From NCBI GenBank assembly GCA_964602515.1, contig CAZRRJ010000014.1, forward strand, positions 1 to 64,000: 64,000 bases of DNA, in the 5' to 3' direction. This document shows positions 26,254-35,100 of this stretch, in pieces. A program made the position numbers and the translations under genes. The notes below the pieces were generated by a model. That model saw only the letters and a list, made by a program, of their open reading frames with translations, was not told where the DNA came from and did no database searches. The first letter of the stretch is position 1, and each line of letters starts with the position of its first letter. This stretch comes from Carboxylicivirga sp964602515. Lineage in GTDB: Bacteria; Bacteroidota; Bacteroidia; Bacteroidales; Marinilabiliaceae.

Positions 26254-27942
26254 ATGCAACAACTAATAGAATGTGTTCCTAATTTTTCTGAGGGATGCAA
26301 TATGGCCATTATCGAAAAGATTACCGATGAAATTAAGAAGGTTAACGGTGTTAAACTAATTGATGTTGATCCGGGACAAGCAACTAACCGTACTGTAGTA
26401 ACTATTGTAGGTACACCAATAGAGGTTTGCGAAGCAGCTTTTCAAGCAGTTAAAAAAGCACAGGAGCTAATTGATATGCGCTCTCACAAAGGAGCTCATC
26501 CCCGCTTTGGAGCAACCGACGTTTGTCCGCTGGTACCTGTGGCTAACATTACTATGGAAGAGACTGTGAAGTATGCTCATAAATTAGCAAAACGTATTGG
26601 TGAAGAGCTGAATATTCCAATCTATTGTTACGAGTTTGCGGCACAAGAAGAAAAACGCAAGAACCTGGCTACTTGTCGTGAGGGCGAGTATGAAGCCATC
26701 TCTAAACGTATTGGAACAGCAGAATGGAAACCGGATTTTGGCCCTGCTGAATGGAATGAGAGTGTTGCCAAATCAGGTGTTACTGCCGTTGGTGCCCGTA
26801 ACTTCCTTATCGCATACAATGTCAACTTAAACACAACTTCAACACGCAGAGCTAACGCTATTGCTTTTGATGTGCGTGAGCGTGGACGCGTTAAACGCGA
26901 AGGTAATCCTGTTACCGGTAAGATAGTAAAAGACGAAAACGGCAAGCCTGTCAATATTCCGGGAATGCTGAAATCTGTAAAAGGTATAGGCTGGTTTATT
27001 GAAGAATATGGTATTGCCCAGATTTCAATGAACCTGACTGATATTACGGTTACTTCACTACACAAAGCCTACGAAGCGGTTTACGAACGGGCTAATGCAC
27101 GTGGTATACGCGTTACAGGCTCTGAAATGGTGGGTGTTGTACCATTACAAGCAATGCTTGATGCTGGTAAGTATTTCTTACGTAAGCAGGAACGCTCTAC
27201 AGGAATCCCTGAGCGTGAAATTATTAAAATAGCAGTTAAATCTATGGGATTAGATGAGTTATACCCATTTGACCCTGATAAAAAAATTATAGAATATATT
27301 CTTAAGGACGAGAAAAAGCAGTTAATTGACATGAACCTGACTGATTTTGCTGATGAAACAGCTTCTGAGTCACCTGCCCCGGGCGGAGGTTCTATCTCTG
27401 CTTACGTAGGTTCATTAGGCGCTGCTTTGGCAACAATGGTAGCTAACCTGTCAGCTCATAAACGTGGCTGGGACGAGCGTTGGGAAGAATTTAGCAACTG
27501 GGCTGAAAAAGGTATGGCTATAGAGAAGGAACTATTGCGTTTGGTTGATGAAGATACCAATGCCTTTAATCGTATTATGGATGCCTTTGGTTTGCCAAAA
27601 GGAACTGATGAAGAAAAAGCAGCTCGCAAAAAAGCTATTAACGATGCTACAATCTATGCTATTGAAGTACCATTTCGTGTAATGGAGCAATCATTTGCCG
27701 GTTTTGAAGTAATTCGTGCTATGGCAGAGATTGGTAATCCTAACTCGGTATCAGATGCCGGTGTTGGTGCATTATGTGCACGCAGTGCCGTAATGGGTGC
27801 TTATCTTAATGTAAAGATTAATGCTTCTGGGTTAGACGATAAAGCTTATGTTGAAAAGGTACTTGCGGCAGGTAAAGCTATTGAGGAAAAAGCTATCCGA
27901 GAAGAAATGGAAATATTAGAGATTGTAAATAGTAAAATTTAA
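26254..27942 (+). CDS. ftcD: Bifunctional glutamate formimidoyltransferase / formimidoyl-THF cyclodeaminase
   Basis: At 562 aa it has the length and order of the fused enzyme: a formiminotransferase N-domain (about 1-180; starts IECVPNFSEG), its C-subdomain (about 181-325) and a four-helix cyclodeaminase domain (about 345-545, with ESPAPGGGSISAYVGSLGAAL). It moves the formimino group of N-formiminoglutamate to tetrahydrofolate, releasing glutamate, and then cyclises it to 5,10-methenyl-THF with loss of ammonia. With hutI it forms a two-gene operon feeding histidine carbon into glutamate and one-carbon pools. Strong terminator downstream. Confidence 0.96.
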   Translation: MQQLIECVPNFSEGCNMAIIEKITDEIKKVNGVKLIDVDPGQATNRTVVTIVGTPIEVCEAAFQAVKKAQELIDMRSHKGAHPRFGATDVCPLVPVANITMEETVKYAHKLAKRIGEELNIPIYCYEFAAQEEKRKNLATCREGEYEAISKRIGTAEWKPDFGPAEWNESVAKSGVTAVGARNFLIAYNVNLNTTSTRRANAIAFDVRERGRVKREGNPVTGKIVKDENGKPVNIPGMLKSVKGIGWFIEEYGIAQISMNLTDITVTSLHKAYEAVYERANARGIRVTGSEMVGVVPLQAMLDAGKYFLRKQERSTGIPEREIIKIAVKSMGLDELYPFDPDKKIIEYILKDEKKQLIDMNLTDFADETASESPAPGGGSISAYVGSLGAALATMVANLSAHKRGWDERWEEFSNWAEKGMAIEKELLRLVDEDTNAFNRIMDAFGLPKGTDEEKAARKKAINDATIYAIEVPFRVMEQSFAGFEVIRAMAEIGNPNSVSDAGVGALCARSAVMGAYLNVKINASGLDDKAYVEKVLAAGKAIEEKAIREEMEILEIVNSKI

Positions 27943-27964
27943 TACTATTCTTTAAATATGCTTC

Positions 27965-27998
27965 AAACGGTCACTAAGTTATTAGTGGCCGTTTTGCT
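27965..27998 (+). terminator. Terminator of hutI-ftcD
   Basis: AAACGGTCACTAA (27965-27977) pairs with TTAGTGGCCGTTT (27982-27994), with one G-T pair and a 4-nt loop, followed by T and TTGCTT. Confidence 0.85.
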
Positions 27999-28381
27999 TA
28001 TCAATATTAAATAAAAACCCTTTTCCCACATGCAGCCCTCTTCTCAATTTATATCTCCAATGTTTTGGCACTAAAGGTAAATTAATGATTAAACAACAGT
28101 CATATAATTAATTACATTTGAAACTCACTATTTTCAAACGCTCTGAAACAACCTTCTATCAAATACCTTAACTACTAATATGTGATGAGGTAAATTCAAT
28201 TTTTTACATCAAACTCAGGTTACTGAATAATACAGTATGAGAGTAAGCATACCTATGGATATTCAATTCATAAAATACTGTTATTTATTATAGTAGATTA
28301 AGTTCTTACTTCTGGATTAAATGGTTATTTAGGCTTCGGTTTATTTAGTATTTTTGTCTTTCAATTTGATATTCCTTAAGA
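27999..28381 (+). promoter_or_regulatory. Gap before the editing-domain gene, with one promoter box
   Basis: There is no ORF of coding character. TATTTTTG at 28349-28356 is an exact -7-type box that would start a transcript of the editing-domain gene with a leader of about 20 nt; no clear TTG is at the right distance. The remainder is plain AT-rich DNA. Confidence 0.45.
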
Positions 28382-28795
28382 ATGAAAGTCCTTATATTCT
28401 ATACCAGAGAATTTGCCTACACACCTTCAGAAAAGAACCTTGAAAATGCGCCTGATCCGGGTAATTCAGCTACTTTTACAAACTGCCTATTAGCTTGTAT
28501 TCAGGTAGAAGCTTCTGATGAAGAAAAGGATGTACGTAGCAGAGAGAAGAAATTAGTCAATCATTTAAAATGGGCAGCCCGAAAGAACAATACTAATAAG
28601 ATAGTACTACACTCTTTTGCACATTTATCAGGCTCCAAAGCTTCTATTGAATTTACCATGCAATTGTTTAATAATGCACAAACACGCCTACAAAATGCTG
28701 AATATGAAACTACTCAAACACCATTTGGTTACTTCCTTGATTTAAAGATTGATGCTCCAGGCTTTTCTTTGGCAAGAATATGGGCTGACTTATAA
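28382..28795 (+). CDS. Free-standing archaeal-type threonyl-tRNA synthetase editing domain
   Basis: The 137-aa product is a single domain. Its start MKVLIFYTREFAY, the HSFAHLSGSKAS motif (about 77-88) and the TPFGYFLDLKIDAPGFSLA end (about 113-131) match the N-terminal editing domain of archaeal ThrRS, which has the fold of D-aminoacyl-tRNA deacylase (DTD). In archaea this domain removes serine from mischarged tRNA-Thr. Bacterial ThrRS uses an unrelated editing domain, so this protein is either a trans-editing factor or a DTD-like deacylase with another substrate. It is a single gene with its own promoter box. Confidence 0.85.
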   Translation: MKVLIFYTREFAYTPSEKNLENAPDPGNSATFTNCLLACIQVEASDEEKDVRSREKKLVNHLKWAARKNNTNKIVLHSFAHLSGSKASIEFTMQLFNNAQTRLQNAEYETTQTPFGYFLDLKIDAPGFSLARIWADL

Positions 28796-29012
28796 CGGGA
28801 TGTGTGTTAATGTACTAATTTAATGTGTTAATGAGGGAATATAAGGTATAACAACAGGTTTTGTATACTAAATATATTAGGTTGAAAATATTTGGTTTTT
28901 AATAGAAACAATATAGCTGATAGTAGATTATTTGCTATTTGGTGCAACCTTTAACTTATCTTGCTGTCCTTACTGCGTAATTAACCTAATTTTATCAACA
29001 GATGTCTATTCC

Positions 29013-31325
29013 ATGGATTTAAAACGACGACTATGGCTTTTACCAGCCTTTATGTGGATGTTATTAACAAGCGTTTCTGCACAAGAAAAATATACAATTA
29101 GTGGCGAAGTTACTGATGCCGAAACAGGTGAAGCACTAATTGGCGTAACAATTTACACCGCAGATAAAACCGTTGGTACAATGAGTAACACCTACGGTTT
29201 TTACTCCTTAACCCTTCCGGCAGGCAAGCAAACGGTTTTATATAGCTTTGTTGGCTATGCTACACAACAACGCCAGGTAGAACTTAACGCTAACAAAACC
29301 ATTAAAATTCAGCTTAATATTAATCAAACAGCTTTAAATGAGGTGGTGGTTAGTGCCGAGAAAAAAGATAAAAATATTTCTGCAACCCAGATGAGCGGAG
29401 AAAAGCTGGATATGAAAACCATTGATAAACTTCCTGTATTATTTGGCGAGCGCGATATATTAAAAACGATTCAGCTCCTGCCCGGTATCAGTACCGTTTC
29501 TGAAGGTGGTAATGGATTTAGCGTACGCGGAGGCTCTATCGATCAAAATCTTATTTTATTAGATGAAGCCCCTGTTTATAGTGCTTCACACCTTATGGGC
29601 TTCTTTTCTGTATTTAATGCAGATGCTATCAAAGGTATGACAGTTTATAAAAGTGGGATACCTGCTAACTATGGAGGCCGGGCGGCTTCTGTTCTCGATA
29701 TTACTATGCGCGATGGTAATATGAAAAATTTTCAGGGGTCCGGAGGAATTGGCTTATTAGCTTCACGCCTCACATTAGAAGGGCCAATCATGAAAGATAA
29801 AATGTCATTCATTGTTTCGGGGCGACGCAGTTATGCCGATTTAATGGCTAAAGGGGCTAACCAGATTGAAGGTGGCACTCAAATGTACTTCTACGATTTA
29901 AATGCTAAAATAAATTACAAGATTAATGATAAGAACCGTATCTACTTATCGGGATATTTTGGTAAAGATGATTTTGGTTTTGATGATCTGGGTATGGATT
30001 GGGGAAATACAACAGCTACACTTCGCTGGAACCATCTTTTTAGCTCACGCCTGTTTTCTAATACCACAGCTCTTTATAGCGAGTACAATTATGGTTTTAA
30101 TTTTGGTGATGAAGGCAGCATGTCATCAGGTATTAAAGATGTTAGTCTGAAACAGGATTTTACATGGTACGCTAATCCCCAAAACACAGTAAAATTTGGC
30201 TTAAATACAACTTACCACACTTTTTATCCGGGTGAGTTTGAGTTTGAAGATAACTCGATTTCTGATATAAAAGTGGCAGAAAAGCAGGGCTTAGAATCTT
30301 CCTTATACATTAGTAATGAACAAAACCTGGGCAACAAATTTATTTTCAACTATGGCTTAAGGGCTTCTATGTTCAACCAGTTTGGCGCAGGTAATAATAT
30401 CACTTACGATAATGACAATAACATTGTTAAAAAAGAGCATTTTAAAAATGGTGAAGTCATGCAAAGTTTTTATGGTTTTGAACCTCGGCTAGGAGCCAAT
30501 TACAGGTATAATAACAAAGGCTCGGTAAAAGTTTCTTACAACCGTATGGTGCAGTATCTGCACTTAATGTCAAACAGTACTTCAGGTCAGCCAACCGATA
30601 CATGGACTCCCAGTACCTTTAATATAGACCCCACAACAGTTAATCAATATTCCATAGGTTTCTTTCGCAATTTTATGGACAATGGTTATGAGTTCTCACT
30701 CGAATCGTATTATAAAACGATGAAGAATATCAGCGATTATAAAGATGGCACACAAGTCATGTTGAATGAAGATATTGAATCCTACGTATTACAAGGTGAT
30801 GGACGTAGTTATGGTTTAGAACTTTACCTGAAAAAGAAGTATGGTAAGTTCACCGGGTGGGTAAGCTATACTCTATCAAAAACCGAAAACAAGATTGAAG
30901 GCATTAACAATGGCGATTGGTACAATTCATCTTACGATAAAACACACGATGTTTCTGTTGTAAGCAGTTTCCAGGCAACATCTCGCTTATCCATATCAGC
31001 CAACTGGATTTATTACACAGGTAATGCTGTAACTTTTCCGAGTGGGAAGTATGAATTTGATGGTAACCAGGTACCTTATTATACTGAGCGCAATGGCTAT
31101 CGAATGCCAGATTATCACCGCTTGGATCTTAACTTTCACCTTGAAGGAAAGGGTAAAGGACGCATTAAGTCAAGTTGGGATTTCTCACTCTATAACCTCT
31201 ATAACCAAATGAATGCATACACCATCAGCTTCCGCGAAAACGAGAATAACCCTAATGTTACAGAAGCGGTTAAACTAAGCTTGTTTGGTATTGTACCTTC
31301 TGTTACCTGGAATTTTAAGTTTTAA
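29013..31325 (+). CDS. TonB-dependent receptor with CarboxypepD_reg-like domain
   Basis: The frame opens at 28932, but the start that gives a proper signal peptide is ATG 29013 (MDLKRRLWLLPAF, cleavage near VSAQE), for 770 aa. Domains in order are a carboxypeptidase-regulatory-like domain (about 25-110; GEVTDAETGEALIGVTIY), a plug (about 115-225; GNGFSVRGGSIDQNLILLDE, then VYKSGIPANYGGRAASV) and a 22-strand barrel ending in Phe (VTWNFKF). It lacks the long SusC extension. It forms a pair with the DUF4249 lipoprotein starting 17 bp downstream. The ligand is unknown. Confidence 0.92.
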   Translation: MDLKRRLWLLPAFMWMLLTSVSAQEKYTISGEVTDAETGEALIGVTIYTADKTVGTMSNTYGFYSLTLPAGKQTVLYSFVGYATQQRQVELNANKTIKIQLNINQTALNEVVVSAEKKDKNISATQMSGEKLDMKTIDKLPVLFGERDILKTIQLLPGISTVSEGGNGFSVRGGSIDQNLILLDEAPVYSASHLMGFFSVFNADAIKGMTVYKSGIPANYGGRAASVLDITMRDGNMKNFQGSGGIGLLASRLTLEGPIMKDKMSFIVSGRRSYADLMAKGANQIEGGTQMYFYDLNAKINYKINDKNRIYLSGYFGKDDFGFDDLGMDWGNTTATLRWNHLFSSRLFSNTTALYSEYNYGFNFGDEGSMSSGIKDVSLKQDFTWYANPQNTVKFGLNTTYHTFYPGEFEFEDNSISDIKVAEKQGLESSLYISNEQNLGNKFIFNYGLRASMFNQFGAGNNITYDNDNNIVKKEHFKNGEVMQSFYGFEPRLGANYRYNNKGSVKVSYNRMVQYLHLMSNSTSGQPTDTWTPSTFNIDPTTVNQYSIGFFRNFMDNGYEFSLESYYKTMKNISDYKDGTQVMLNEDIESYVLQGDGRSYGLELYLKKKYGKFTGWVSYTLSKTENKIEGINNGDWYNSSYDKTHDVSVVSSFQATSRLSISANWIYYTGNAVTFPSGKYEFDGNQVPYYTERNGYRMPDYHRLDLNFHLEGKGKGRIKSSWDFSLYNLYNQMNAYTISFRENENNPNVTEAVKLSLFGIVPSVTWNFKF

Positions 31326-31341
31326 GACAAAACACACAATT

Positions 31342-32160
31342 ATGCAACAACTTTTCAAATATAGAATCATGTTTTTTGTTTCTTTCTCACTGACCCTTGG
31401 CACACTGCTTCAATCATGTGAAGAAGTAATAGATGTGAACCTGAATAATGCAGATCCTAAATTATCCATTGATGGCCAAATCAACCTGGGTGGTAAAGCC
31501 CGGGTACAGCTGAGCTATACCAGTAGTTACTTTTCTGAAGAAGAACCTCAACATGAAGAAAATGCGACAGTTATTATCAGCTCTTCCAATGGATTGGAAG
31601 AAACATTAAGTCACCAGGGTAAAGGACTTTATACCGGGCAAACAATAAGCGGACAGGTTGGTATTACTTACGAATTAAAGATTACCATTGATAACAAAAT
31701 ATATACTGGCAAGAGCAAACTATTAACGCCTACAGAAATTATTAAGCTGGACTATAAACCTTTTGATAGTTTTGGTGAAGAAGGAGAGTATAACCTGGAA
31801 ATTACCCTAAAGAACAATCCTGAGGAAGAAAATTTCTTTCTTATTAAATACTACCTGAATAACGAAGAAAAAGAAGATACTTACAATACTCTTTCTCATA
31901 AGTATTTCCCCAAAGAAGAAACCATTGAGTTCAGCCCGTTCAGTTTTATTTTCACTGCTGATGATATTGTAACTGTAAAAGCCTATTCTATTGATGAGGC
32001 TACTTACAATTATTACTCCGAATTAGGTGATATTATTGATCAACATGGCGGTAGCTCAACACCATATAACCCAAAGTCGAATATGGGCAATGGTGTACTG
32101 GGCTTTTTCAGAGCCTGGTCTTACAACGAGCAAATCATCCAGGTAACAGAAGAACAATAA
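31342..32160 (+). CDS. DUF4249 lipoprotein, partner of the TonB receptor
   Basis: I choose the start at 31342 (MQQLFKYRIMFF), not the upstream frame from 31285 that overlaps the receptor gene. It yields 272 aa with a lipoprotein signal ending LLQSC (Cys about 26). The mature part is beta-rich, with an Ig-like N-terminal half (DPKLSIDGQINLGGKARVQLSYTSS), as in DUF4249 proteins. These are regularly encoded next to TonB-dependent receptors in Bacteroidota, so it is probably a surface or periplasmic partner in uptake. Co-transcribed with the receptor. Confidence 0.85.
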   Translation: MQQLFKYRIMFFVSFSLTLGTLLQSCEEVIDVNLNNADPKLSIDGQINLGGKARVQLSYTSSYFSEEEPQHEENATVIISSSNGLEETLSHQGKGLYTGQTISGQVGITYELKITIDNKIYTGKSKLLTPTEIIKLDYKPFDSFGEEGEYNLEITLKNNPEEENFFLIKYYLNNEEKEDTYNTLSHKYFPKEETIEFSPFSFIFTADDIVTVKAYSIDEATYNYYSELGDIIDQHGGSSTPYNPKSNMGNGVLGFFRAWSYNEQIIQVTEEQ

Positions 32161-32182
32161 TTTTAAAACAAGTAAAACTCAA

Positions 32183-32226
32183 AGATCCGATCTATACCAG
32201 CACTATGGCTAACAAAGATCGGATCT
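32183..32226. terminator. Hairpin between DUF4249 and the BlaR1-like gene
   Basis: AGATCCGATCT (32183-32193) is the exact complement of 32216-32226, with a 22-nt loop. It lies between two convergent stops and may serve both directions, although no long T-run follows on either strand. Confidence 0.6.
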
Positions 32227-32257
32227 GTTATTAACTACAAGTCTAAAACTGTGCTTA

Positions 32258-33742
32258 TTAGAAAACTTTCATCGCAATAATAACAACACCATCCTTAGCT
32301 CGTTCGCCATATCTTTCAATAGCTGCTTGTCCTTTTATAACCTCCATTCTTTCAATACCATCAGGATCAAAATCATTCATATGCGCTTTCGAAATTTCTT
32401 TTCCATCAACAATATAAATGGGTTCTTTCCCGGATTTAAGTGCTTGAGATCCTGAAAGCTTTGGTTCTCCCTGTAGCATAAATTTTACCTTTAACCCTAT
32501 TGTTTTACCTACAAGGGCATCATCCGTAACCGTTGGCATTTTATGGATTAAACGCTTTACTTCGCTTTCAAATAAATCATCAACATCTATGGTATTGTTT
32601 CCCGAAACAGGTTTAATGGCCTTCGGATTTCCATATGCCACAACAACCACCTCACTCAACTGGGTAACATCATTATTAAATTGCTTCATTTTCACATTGC
32701 GAACCTTACCATTACCTGTTACATCAAATTGAACAAACACCTCCGATTCTGCTCCTAACTCCTGGGCTTTTAAAGGATACTTAACTGTCCTGGCAATAAA
32801 ATTTCTTAGATCATTCGCAGATGTAATATTTTCCGAAGGTCTTGTTTCAAGAGCTTTTTCCGAATTGGTAAACCCTAATAAGAATACTACCATAACAGGT
32901 ATAATCAACAGGTTTTTGCTCCATCCTACTATTTTGTTTGTATGTTTTTTATTCATCATTACAATTCGCTTTTTCGTTAAACTTTGATTAAAATTATTCA
33001 CCAATTGTAATCGCTTACTACCTTGAAGTAAATCAAGCAAAGCATACTGATAGTACCTGGGTTCCAAGGTTTGTTTGACCATAGCGTTGTCAACACAGTA
33101 TTCATGGTTTTGGGCAATTAGTTTGCGCAACCACCAAACAAACGGGTTCCACCATTGTATTACCAATAAACATTCAGCCAGCGATATATCAATTGAGTGT
33201 AATTGAGAACAGTGAGTTCTCTCATGCTCCAGAATCATATCTTCATTTGCTGTTCCCTCCAATGATTGGGGTACAAATATGGTTCTGAAAAAAGAAAATG
33301 GATTTACCGTATTATCACTTAAAAGAACAACTTTATGTCCCCTATACAAGCGTGTTTCAGCCTGCTTTTTAAGGTGAAAAATCATACGATAAGCCCATAG
33401 TAAACGCAATACAAGCATTGAACTTACAACACCATACACGACCAATAAAACCATTTGCCAATCACCCCCCTGCTGAGTAAGCGTATGCGTAACATCAGCG
33501 GGCATATTTGTATCTGACGACAATAAAAAGGCATTGTTGATCTGTTCCCCGGCAAACAAACTGTTTTTCAACCATACAGGCATTGCCAACACAGGCATAA
33601 TCCATGGTACAATTAAGGTGGCCAGCAGCCATGCCCTGTTACGTTGAAAAAAGCTATCGCGCGCTAAAATAAAGACATATACTAATATTGATACACCAAT
33701 AATAGCACCTGCCTTGAGTTGAAGTTCAAAAAAGGTATGCAT
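32258..33742 (-). CDS. BlaR1-like M56 metallopeptidase fused to TonB-C and plug-like domains
   Basis: The 494-aa membrane protein has four N-terminal helices and a cytosolic M56 zinc peptidase domain with HERTH at about 173-177 and a downstream Glu in NHEYCVD (about 213-219). A further helix lies at about 277-293. The periplasmic C-terminus is not a penicillin-binding sensor as in BlaR1. It has a TonB-C-like segment (about 315-360; YPLKAQELGAESEVFVQFDV) and ends with a plug-like segment (about 435-490; IYIVDGKEI and RMEVIKGQAAIERYG). It is translationally coupled to blaI through TGATG. The known logic of such pairs is that a signal activates the peptidase, which causes BlaI cleavage; the signal here is unknown and may relate to the envelope. 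Confidence 0.85.
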   Translation of the reverse strand: MHTFFELQLKAGAIIGVSILVYVFILARDSFFQRNRAWLLATLIVPWIMPVLAMPVWLKNSLFAGEQINNAFLLSSDTNMPADVTHTLTQQGGDWQMVLLVVYGVVSSMLVLRLLWAYRMIFHLKKQAETRLYRGHKVVLLSDNTVNPFSFFRTIFVPQSLEGTANEDMILEHERTHCSQLHSIDISLAECLLVIQWWNPFVWWLRKLIAQNHEYCVDNAMVKQTLEPRYYQYALLDLLQGSKRLQLVNNFNQSLTKKRIVMMNKKHTNKIVGWSKNLLIIPVMVVFLLGFTNSEKALETRPSENITSANDLRNFIARTVKYPLKAQELGAESEVFVQFDVTGNGKVRNVKMKQFNNDVTQLSEVVVVAYGNPKAIKPVSGNNTIDVDDLFESEVKRLIHKMPTVTDDALVGKTIGLKVKFMLQGEPKLSGSQALKSGKEPIYIVDGKEISKAHMNDFDPDGIERMEVIKGQAAIERYGERAKDGVVIIAMKVF

Positions 33743-34125
33743 CAGGCTTGTTTTTTCTTTTCAATAATATCAATTAACTCTTTTAAATCATCCACATTAA
33801 GCTTGTCCTCATTAACAAAGAACGACACCACATTTTTATACGATGACTCAAAATAATCAGATACCACATTCTTGATAAACAATTTGCGATAATCCTCTTT
33901 AGTAATGGCCGGATAATATTCATGCGAATTACCGTAAGAATTATGTGCTACATAACCTTTCTCCTCTAATCCACGAATAATAGTGCTAAAAGTATTGTAA
34001 TGTGGCTTTGGTTTCGGATGTTTCTTCAACAAATCCTTAACAAAACCCTTCTCAGCCTCCCACAATATTTTCATCACATCTTCTTCGCGCCTGGTTAATC
34101 GTTTTGTAATCATTGTTTTTGCCAT
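33742..34125 (-). CDS. blaI: BlaI/MecI/CopY-family repressor
   Basis: The 127-aa protein has an N-terminal winged helix (about 5-75; LTRREEDVMKILWEAEKGFV, then HYNTFSTIIRGLEEKGYVAH) and a C-terminal dimerisation helix pair. This is the usual length for the family. The stop overlaps the start of the M56 gene by one base. Its promoter carries three phased copies of an ACGAAA-TAGTT repeat, so autorepression of the two-gene operon is likely. The class is firm; a link to beta-lactams is not shown. Confidence 0.93.
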   Translation of the reverse strand: MAKTMITKRLTRREEDVMKILWEAEKGFVKDLLKKHPKPKPHYNTFSTIIRGLEEKGYVAHNSYGNSHEYYPAITKEDYRKLFIKNVVSDYFESSYKNVVSFFVNEDKLNVDDLKELIDIIEKKKQA

Positions 34126-34156
34126 TTAATTATGTACCATGAATGTATTGACACAA

Positions 34157-34220
34157 CAAATATAACTATTCATTTCGTTTTATCAACTATTTTTTTCGTT
34201 AGTAAACTATTTTTTTCGTT
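34157..34220 (-). promoter_or_regulatory. Promoter of blaI-blaR1-like operon with three phased operator repeats
   Basis: On the minus strand GTTG (34187-34184) and TATATTTG (34164-34157) lie 19 nt apart, forming a consensus promoter with a leader of about 27 nt. Three repeats of the form ACGAAA-(4 nt)-TAGTT begin about 21 and 20 bp apart: their TTTCGTT cores on the plus strand are at 34173, 34194 and 34214. The third overlaps the -7 box and the second the -33 region. The one-face spacing is what a dimeric repressor such as BlaI would need. Confidence 0.65.
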
Positions 34221-34322
34221 GAATATGCTCAAATGACACAATATCATACCATACAAATAACAGGCTGATTGCATTACACTAAACACATCTTAATGATAAT
34301 CTGATATATACCCCTTTTTACA

Positions 34323-34958
34323 TCAACCAAAGAGCTTATCCAGTTCTGCTAATTGGGCAGATGTTAATTCACGCTTATCACCCATTAAGCTTGTTAAAAC
34401 AGTCATTTTAGCAGCATTTTCAAGTACCTCAATCCGATCAAAAGCTTTAAGTAAGGTATTGCCAACAGCCAAAACACCATGGTTTGCCATAAGAACAACA
34501 TTTGTATTTTGTGCACATTCGGCTACATTAGCAGCCAACTGCTCTGAGCCTGGCGCAGCGTAAGAGGCAACAAGAGGTGTACCAATAATTGTATAGGCTT
34601 CAGCTAATAATTTTGTATTTATTTTTTGTTCTAATACAGAAAATAAACTTCCAAAAGGAGGGTGTGCATGTACAATAGCTTTTACATCAGGACGCTGCTT
34701 ATAAATTGCTAAATGCATACCCGTTTCCATACTAATTTTAACCAAAGGTTCAATCACAAGCCCATCCATACTAACCACTGCAACATCAACATCTTTTATC
34801 TTTCCTTTATCTGTTTCCGATGCTGTAATAGCTATATGATTATCATCTAAACGGCAACTTATATTCCCTCCTAAACATGTTGTTAATCCTTTTTCGTACA
34901 AACGACGCATCCATTTGGCTACTTGCTTTTTACTTTTTAAGTACGCTTCCTTATGCAT
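34323..34958 (-). CDS. Class II aldolase/adducin family protein (FucA-like)
   Basis: The 211-aa enzyme has the full zinc site of the family: Glu78 (SMETG), His97 and His99 (VHAHPPFG) and a third His at about 159 (ANHGVLAVG). GGNISCRL (about 30-37) is the phosphate loop. Length and residues match L-fuculose-1-phosphate aldolase and L-ribulose-5-phosphate 4-epimerase; FucA is slightly favoured by the HGVL context, but related enzymes, including methylthioribulose-phosphate dehydratases, are possible. It is a single gene with no sugar kinase or isomerase nearby. Confidence 0.85.
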   Translation of the reverse strand: MHKEAYLKSKKQVAKWMRRLYEKGLTTCLGGNISCRLDDNHIAITASETDKGKIKDVDVAVVSMDGLVIEPLVKISMETGMHLAIYKQRPDVKAIVHAHPPFGSLFSVLEQKINTKLLAEAYTIIGTPLVASYAAPGSEQLAANVAECAQNTNVVLMANHGVLAVGNTLLKAFDRIEVLENAAKMTVLTSLMGDKRELTSAQLAELDKLFG

Positions 34959-35086
34959 TCCTTTTATTTTTTTAGATCATCAAAAGTAACCATACATATT
35001 CAATATTTCATCAATTACAGGCAAGCATTAATGAAATAATATTAGACTTCTATATCTTAAATACATGGAAGAAAAGCGAAAAAAAT

Positions 35087-35094
35087 TATTTTTG
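35087..35094 (+). promoter_or_regulatory. TAnnTTTG box immediately before the amidase start
   Basis: TATTTTTG ends 6 nt before the ATG at 35101. With the usual distance from box to start of transcription, the mRNA would begin within about 4 nt of the start codon, so the message may be leaderless. No good TTG lies 19-21 nt upstream. Confidence 0.4.
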
Positions 35095-35100
35095 TAAGTC

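Noticed and set aside
32258..34125. A beta-lactam resistance locus
   Set aside because: No beta-lactamase or penicillin-binding sensor domain is present; only the BlaI fold and M56 peptidase are shared with bla systems.
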